This document shows, in pieces, positions 22,499 through 26,609 of a stretch of DNA of 26,609 bases (position 1 is its first letter; every line of letters starts with the position of its first letter). Origin of the DNA: Candidatus Brevefilum sp. (GTDB lineage: Bacteria > Chloroflexota > Anaerolineae > Anaerolineales > Anaerolineaceae). The DNA lies in NCBI GenBank assembly GCA_007119455.1, contig SKPR01000022.1:1-26609 (forward strand), read 5' to 3'. The notes beneath the pieces were generated by a model. The model was not told the DNA's origin. It searched no databases and was given only the letters and a program-made list of their open reading frames with translations. The position numbers were made by a program, and so were the translations under genes.

Positions 22499-23674
22499 TC
22501 AGGCGTCATCCAGGGCAGCTAAACCTGGCAAAGTCTTCCCTTCAAGCATTTCCAATGAAGCGCCGCCACCCGTTGAGATATGGGTGATGCGGTCATCCAG
22601 TCCCGACTTCTTAATAGCCGAGGTTGAATCCCCACCACCGATGATGCCGGTGGCCTCACTCTCAGCAATCGCCCTGGCAACTTCAAATGTGCCTTTCGCA
22701 AATTTATCAAACTCAAACACACCCATGGGACCATTCCAAACGACGGTGCCTGCGCGCTCGATGATATCCCGGAAGGCTTGAACGGTGCGGGGGCCAATGT
22801 CCAAAATCCGCCAGCCAGCCGGCACATCGCCCACATCCATGATCTTATCTGCAGCATCAGCAGCAAAATCATCCGCTATGACCACATCAACCGGGAGAAC
22901 TAATTTGCCGCCAGCTTTGTCGAGCAGGGATTTTGCGATCTCAAGCACTTCATCCTCCACCAGAGAATCTGCCATTTCATATCCCTGCGCTTTGAAAAAC
23001 GTATTGGCCATTCCACCGCCAATCAAAATCCGATCTGATTTATCGAGGAGGTTTTCGATCACCGGGACTTTATCGCTGACCTTGGCGCCGCCCAATATCG
23101 TCACAAAGGGCCGCTCTGGTTCAGCAATGGCATTGCCCAGATACTTAATCTCTTTTTCGAGAAGAAAACCCGCTGCAGCCGGAAGGTAATCTGCCACACC
23201 AGTCGTTGAAGCATGGGCCCGGTGAGCGGTACCAAAGGCATCATTCACATACAGGTTAGCCAGAGATGCCAGTTGTTTGGCCATCTCAGGGTCATTTTTC
23301 TTTTCACCAGCATGGAAACGGGTGTTTTCCAGCACCAGCACCTGGCCGAACTCGAGTTCTTCAGCAGCTTTTTCAGCCGTTTCGCCAATGCAATCTGATG
23401 CAAAACGCACCGGTGCGTCAATCAAGCCATCCAGATACTCCGCTACGGGTTCCAGGCTTAATTCAGGTTTCACTTCACCTTTAGGCCGTCCCAGGTGTGA
23501 ACACAGGATCACAGCAGCTCCCTGTTCAATCAGGTACTCAATGGTGGGCAGTGCTGCCTGGATCCGCGAATCGTCCCCTACCTGCCCATCATCAATGGGC
23601 ACGTTGAAGTCAACCCTGACCAAAACTTTTTTTCCTTTCACATCAAGATCGGTAACCATTTTTTTATTAAACAT
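22499..23674 (-). CDS. pgk: Phosphoglycerate kinase
   Basis: Transfers phosphate from 1,3-bisphosphoglycerate to ADP, making ATP and 3-phosphoglycerate. The 391-residue product has RVDFNVP (20-26), SHLGRPKG (59-66), ENTRFHAGEKKND, NDAFGTAHRAHAST, LGGAKVSDKV, NGPMGVFE, and the nucleotide loop GGGDST (from about 346). I chose the ATG at 23672-23674 (MFNKKMVTDLDVKGKKV) because GGAG lies upstream at usable distance. The frame is open further up, but that stretch is the hairpin terminator of gap and does not resemble PGK. It follows gap by 91 bp containing a strong terminator-like hairpin, so its expression probably depends on read-through. Confidence 0.97.
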   Translation of the reverse strand: MFNKKMVTDLDVKGKKVLVRVDFNVPIDDGQVGDDSRIQAALPTIEYLIEQGAAVILCSHLGRPKGEVKPELSLEPVAEYLDGLIDAPVRFASDCIGETAEKAAEELEFGQVLVLENTRFHAGEKKNDPEMAKQLASLANLYVNDAFGTAHRAHASTTGVADYLPAAAGFLLEKEIKYLGNAIAEPERPFVTILGGAKVSDKVPVIENLLDKSDRILIGGGMANTFFKAQGYEMADSLVEDEVLEIAKSLLDKAGGKLVLPVDVVIADDFAADAADKIMDVGDVPAGWRILDIGPRTVQAFRDIIERAGTVVWNGPMGVFEFDKFAKGTFEVARAIAESEATGIIGGGDSTSAIKKSGLDDRITHISTGGGASLEMLEGKTLPGLAALDDA

Positions 23675-23695
23675 TTCTTTTAGATCTCCTTTCAT

Positions 23696-23736
23696 AAAAA
23701 ATGCGTAATGTGCAATTTTCAGCAGCACATTACGCA
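23696..23736 (-). terminator. Intrinsic terminator between gap and pgk
   Basis: TGCGTAATGTGC and GCACATTACGCA form a perfect 12-bp stem with an 11-nt loop, followed directly on the minus strand by TTTTTT. It lies 30 bp past the gap stop and ends less than 15 nt before the pgk ribosome site. Confidence 0.85.
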
Positions 23737-23765
23737 ATTATCTTGTTGGTCCTCTAACCCTCAGG

Positions 23766-24797
23766 TCAGAGTGCTTTTGCCATCAGTGCTGCCAGGTCGG
23801 CAGTGCGGCATGAGTAGCCCCATTCATTATCATACCACGTGACGACCTTGACGAAGGTGTCGTCCATCACTGTGGTCAATTCTGCGTCAATAATTGAGGA
23901 GAAGGGATTACCCTTCAGATCCATGGATACCAGGTCTTCGGTGGAATACGCCAGGATGCCCTTCATTGACCCTTCGGCAGCCTCTTTGAAGAGGGCATTG
24001 AGTGCTTCAACTGTGGTTGGTTTTTCAACCTCAGCGACAAAATCGACAATGGAAACAGTCGGTGTGGGAACACGCAGGGCATAACCATCAAATTTCCCCT
24101 TCAGATCAGGGATCACCAGCGCGATCGCCTTGGCTGCACCGGTGGTGGTCGGGATGATATTCAGAGCTGCTGCCCGAGCACGTCGGTTTTTGCTGTGTGC
24201 CAGATCCAGGATGCGTTGATCGTTGGTGTATGAGTGAATGGTGGTCATCAGACCCCGTTTGATCGTGAAGTTATCGTGCACAACCTTCGCCGCAGGAGCC
24301 AGGCAGTTGGTGGTGCAGGATGCGTTCGAAATAATGTGGTGCTTATCTGTGTCATATAGGTCGTCGTTAACACCCAGAACAATCGTCAGGTCTTCATTTT
24401 TACCTGGTGCGGTGATAATCACCTTTTTGGCTCCACCGCCAACAATGTGCGCATTGGCACCTGGTTTGGCATCGGTGCCCTTGCCATCACGGAAGACCCC
24501 GGTTGCTTCGACGACAATCTCCACACCCAGGTCAGCCCAGGGCAAGGCCGCGGGGTTACGCTCTGACATAACCTTGACTTCATCGCCATCAACCACGATA
24601 TTGCCATCTTTGACTTCCACGGTGCCAGGATATCGGCCGTAATTTGAGTCGTATTTTAATAAATAAGCGTTTGTTTCTGCATCAAAAAGATCGTTGACTG
24701 CCACAACCTCAAGGTCATCCCCATGTAATTCTTTGACAGCCTTTAAGACCTGCCGCCCGATGCGGCCGAAACCATTGATTCCAACACGAGTTTTCAT
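23766..24797 (-). CDS. gap: Glyceraldehyde-3-phosphate dehydrogenase
   Basis: Oxidises and phosphorylates glyceraldehyde 3-phosphate to 1,3-bisphosphoglycerate with NAD+. The 343-residue product has the Rossmann start VGINGFGRIGRQ, D36 in VNDLFD (suggesting NAD+ rather than NADP+), the active-site SNASCTTNCLAP with C161, H188 in TIHSYTNDQ, and WYDNEWGYS near the end. Slightly longer than average because of extra residues around 104-122 (RDGKGTDAKPGANAHIVGGG). Start supported by AGGAGG 11 nt before the ATG. A TATAGT box at 24863-24868 could give gap its own promoter besides read-through from yvcK. Confidence 0.97.
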   Translation of the reverse strand: MKTRVGINGFGRIGRQVLKAVKELHGDDLEVVAVNDLFDAETNAYLLKYDSNYGRYPGTVEVKDGNIVVDGDEVKVMSERNPAALPWADLGVEIVVEATGVFRDGKGTDAKPGANAHIVGGGAKKVIITAPGKNEDLTIVLGVNDDLYDTDKHHIISNASCTTNCLAPAAKVVHDNFTIKRGLMTTIHSYTNDQRILDLAHSKNRRARAAALNIIPTTTGAAKAIALVIPDLKGKFDGYALRVPTPTVSIVDFVAEVEKPTTVEALNALFKEAAEGSMKGILAYSTEDLVSMDLKGNPFSSIIDAELTTVMDDTFVKVVTWYDNEWGYSCRTADLAALMAKAL

Positions 24798-24896
24798 TCT
24801 ACTGTTTGCCTCCTACTAGGAAATTAAATACCGGATCAATTTTACCACTACTTAGGCGCGTGACTATACAACATGACAGGTTCAAATATTAAAATT

Positions 24897-26225
24897 TTAA
24901 CGAATCAGGGGGCCGGTACGTTCGTAGAAAAGATCCATCACGGTTTTAGCAAGACGTTTGGAATCATGTCGCCAGGGATGTTCCTGATCGACCAGGTTTG
25001 CTGAATATACTGTGACATGTTTATAAAGAGCCATATCCGCCTCAACCCATTCCGCATTAGGTCCCAGATCACCCTCAAAATGGTTATTGGAGATCACCAT
25101 ATCGAAAAGGCCAGTACCGATATGTTTTTCAATCGTTTGCACGTGATCCAGACAATTGAACCGATCGGTCTCTCCCTTTTCAGTGGCTACGTTGCACACA
25201 AAAAACTTGATCGCCTTGCTGGCTCTAACAGCATCTGCCAGATCACGCACCAGTAAATTGGGCAGAAGGCTGGTGTAAAGGCTTCCAGGACCGATAATGA
25301 TCAGGTCTGCATTCAGTACAGCAGAAATTGCCGGCGGAAAAGCGGGTGTGTTGGCTGGATCCAACCAAAGACGTTTAATGTAGCCATTGGTATCACGGAT
25401 TTGGGTTTCTCCTGAGACATGGTGAATTTTTCCATCACCATTTTCCAGATCCGCCAGGAGCTGCACATCTGTGAGTGTGGATGGCAGTACCTGACCAAAC
25501 ACAGCCAGAACCCGCCCGGATTCAGCCACAGCGGACTCAAAACTCCCGGTGATTTCGCTCAGGGCTGTGATAAATAAATTACCCAGGGAATGTCCTTCCA
25601 GGCCTCCCCCTGTTGAAAACCGGTATTGGAACATCTGCGAAAGTAAATCTTCGTTATTGCTCAAAGCAGCCAGGCAACTGCGGATATCTCCGGGTGGCAG
25701 GATGCCCACATTTCTGCGTAATTCTCCCGATGAACCCCCGTCATCTGCCACGGTTACAATCGCCGTTATGTTGTGGGTGTGGGCTTTGAGTCCACGTAAT
25801 AATGAAGCCAGTCCATGCCCCCCACCAAGAACGACCACCCGCGGCCCACGTTCTCGCCGACGATAGGTATCAATGGCATCAATCACTGGGGTACCCGGAG
25901 GGACAAAGGGCTTGAGTAATGAACGATTAGAGCCCCAGATCCCAATCAGGACCATGATCACACCAAACCCACCAAAAATGATGACCCGAATGGGCCGATC
26001 CAGAAATCTCAAAGATAGATAAGCGAGGGCTGGAAGAAACCAGGAGTCAGGTGCTGTCCGGTAAGCATCCAGGATGATCAGGGCCATCCCGAGGCCCAGA
26101 AAGGTGGTACCTAAAAACACCAAAATGAGCCAGCGTTTATAACCTAAACCTGGCCGGAACCAATGCGACTCACGTTGGAGTTTTTTCCATAAGTTAATAA
26201 AAAAAGTTCGCCAGTTGGCTTTCAT
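24897..26225 (-). CDS. yvcK: Membrane-anchored YvcK/GlmR (CofD-like) family protein
   Basis: YvcK/GlmR proteins bind UDP-GlcNAc-type sugars and balance carbon flow between gluconeogenesis and cell-wall precursor synthesis in Firmicutes. This 442-residue form has about 110 extra N-terminal residues with two transmembrane helices (about 31-53 and 79-97) and then the soluble CofD-like fold: VVVLGGGHGLASLLRGLK (130-147), VADDGGSSGELRR (159-171), ILPPGDIRSCLAALS, EGHSLGNLF and IIGPGSLYTSLLPNLLV. I chose the ATG at 26223-26225: a good promoter ends 9 nt before it, so an in-frame TTG at 26282, upstream of the -35 box, cannot be used. There is no ribosome site, consistent with a leaderless mRNA. It stands 99 bp upstream of gap. 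Confidence 0.92.
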   Translation of the reverse strand: MKANWRTFFINLWKKLQRESHWFRPGLGYKRWLILVFLGTTFLGLGMALIILDAYRTAPDSWFLPALAYLSLRFLDRPIRVIIFGGFGVIMVLIGIWGSNRSLLKPFVPPGTPVIDAIDTYRRRERGPRVVVLGGGHGLASLLRGLKAHTHNITAIVTVADDGGSSGELRRNVGILPPGDIRSCLAALSNNEDLLSQMFQYRFSTGGGLEGHSLGNLFITALSEITGSFESAVAESGRVLAVFGQVLPSTLTDVQLLADLENGDGKIHHVSGETQIRDTNGYIKRLWLDPANTPAFPPAISAVLNADLIIIGPGSLYTSLLPNLLVRDLADAVRASKAIKFFVCNVATEKGETDRFNCLDHVQTIEKHIGTGLFDMVISNNHFEGDLGPNAEWVEADMALYKHVTVYSANLVDQEHPWRHDSKRLAKTVMDLFYERTGPLIR

Positions 26226-26234
26226 ATAAGAAAA

Positions 26235-26263
26235 ATCATAGCAGGATTCTACCGATGAGTCAA
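26235..26263 (-). promoter_or_regulatory. Promoter of yvcK, leaderless type
   Basis: Minus-strand TTGACT (26258-26263), a 17-bp spacer, and TATGAT (26235-26240) with TG one base upstream (TGCTATGAT). The -10 box ends 9 nt before the ATG, so transcription should begin within about 3 nt of the start codon. Confidence 0.7.
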
Positions 26264-26378
26264 CGTGCCTTAATGTTTTCAATAAAAAAACCTATCATCA
26301 TTTGGAACGTAATGGAAAACAGAAGGATCAAGCAGGCAAATCCGAATAAATTCAATCCGTAAGGGCTACGATACACCA

Positions 26379-26572
26379 TGCTATAATCTTTCCATTCGTC
26401 GCTGACTAACCGCTCAAACTCCCGAACTAGAAAACCTACTGACCTTATCTCTTTTGCTCGCTACTGTTCAGGCAGTTCTGCTGCTGAAGTCTGGGACCCC
26501 ATCGTCCCTTGCATTCTGAGCAGTTACTTTTATTCTTATAAACTTTGTATAAATTTGAGCTAAAATTAGGCC
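26379..26572 (+). promoter_or_regulatory. Intergenic region with an extended -10 promoter and a hairpin leader
   Basis: No gene is seen between 26264 and 26572. TGCTATAAT (26379-26387) is an exact extended -10 on the plus strand and would give a leader of about 180 nt before the ATG at 26573. Within it GGGAC/GTCCC (26493-26508) form a small hairpin, possibly enclosed by CTGCT/AGCAG. Nearer the gene, TAAAAT (26561-26566) ends 6 nt before the ATG and TATAAA (26548-26553) is a further -10 candidate. I recognise no known leader RNA. Confidence 0.35.
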
Positions 26573-26609
26573 ATGTTACCTGATATTCGCGTTCGCCAGC
26601 GAGATTACC
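26573..26609 (+). CDS. Start of a plus-strand gene cut by the window edge
   Basis: The ATG at 26573 opens a frame reading MLPDIRVRQRDY to the end of the window, only 12 codons. It resembles, from memory, the N-termini of Chloroflexota GAF-domain sensor kinases (RQRDYL-type starts), but 12 residues cannot prove this. There is no clear ribosome site; a TAAAAT box 6 nt upstream again suggests a leaderless mRNA. Treat as a probable gene start of unknown function. Confidence 0.5.
   Translation, partial: MLPDIRVRQRDY

Noticed and set aside
23675..23737. Upstream extension of pgk by 21 codons
   Set aside because: It is the 3' arm of the gap terminator hairpin and its T tract read as codons; PGK homology begins at MFNKK.
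26226..26282. TTG start of yvcK 19 codons upstream
   Set aside because: It lies upstream of the -35 box of the best promoter and has no ribosome site.
1..26609. CRISPR arrays, tRNA or rRNA genes, insertion sequences, defence genes
   Set aside because: No regularly spaced repeats, cloverleaf patterns, transposase motifs or terminal inverted repeats were seen; the genes are housekeeping or surface proteins.

Overview
The window looks like ordinary chromosome from a member of the Chloroflexota, most likely class Anaerolineae. This is inferred from gene content, not from a marker gene. The clues are a SecA with a large extra segment in its second nucleotide-binding domain, FHA and single-TM proteins with long Pro/Glu linkers, lipoproteins with Thr/Pro linkers followed by an NBR1-type Ig-like domain, a membrane-anchored YvcK, a secreted gluzincin-like protease, and several promoters whose -10 box lies only 6-9 nt before the ATG (candidate leaderless mRNAs). 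No mobile element, CRISPR array, tRNA or rRNA was found.

Layout. Positions 1-3178 (minus) hold most of secA, whose 3' end lies outside the window. A secreted HExxH protease gene diverges from it. Next come a 72-residue membrane protein, an FHA-TM protein and lipB, all on the minus strand. clpB (plus) and a PIG-L deacetylase (minus) converge on a strong bidirectional terminator. A DUF3298-type lipoprotein (minus) is preceded by a roughly 140-nt stretch that folds into three consecutive stem-loops ending in an intrinsic terminator. This is the best candidate here for an undescribed RNA. An NYN-domain RNase-like gene (minus) diverges from a five-gene plus-strand operon: two zinc-ribbon membrane proteins, a SAM methyltransferase, a small four-helix membrane protein and upp. 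All five are joined by 1-4 nt overlaps.

The right part is on the minus strand: tpiA, an NBR1-domain lipoprotein with a repetitive linker, two tandem MgtE magnesium transporters, then pgk, gap and yvcK (transcribed yvcK to gap to pgk). The last 37 nt are the start of a plus-strand gene.

How the genes fit together. tpiA, gap and pgk give three lower-glycolysis steps, and yvcK (glmR family), a regulator of central carbon partitioning, lies directly upstream of gap. A perfect 12-bp hairpin with a T6 tract sits between gap and pgk and probably sets their expression ratio. secA, lipB, clpB, upp and tpiA are housekeeping genes. I see no defence or biosynthetic system. The less usual material is regulatory: the structured RNA, the leaderless promoters, a mirror-image divergent promoter, a repeated AATATTGTCAAT motif at promoters, and the gap-pgk attenuator-like hairpin.
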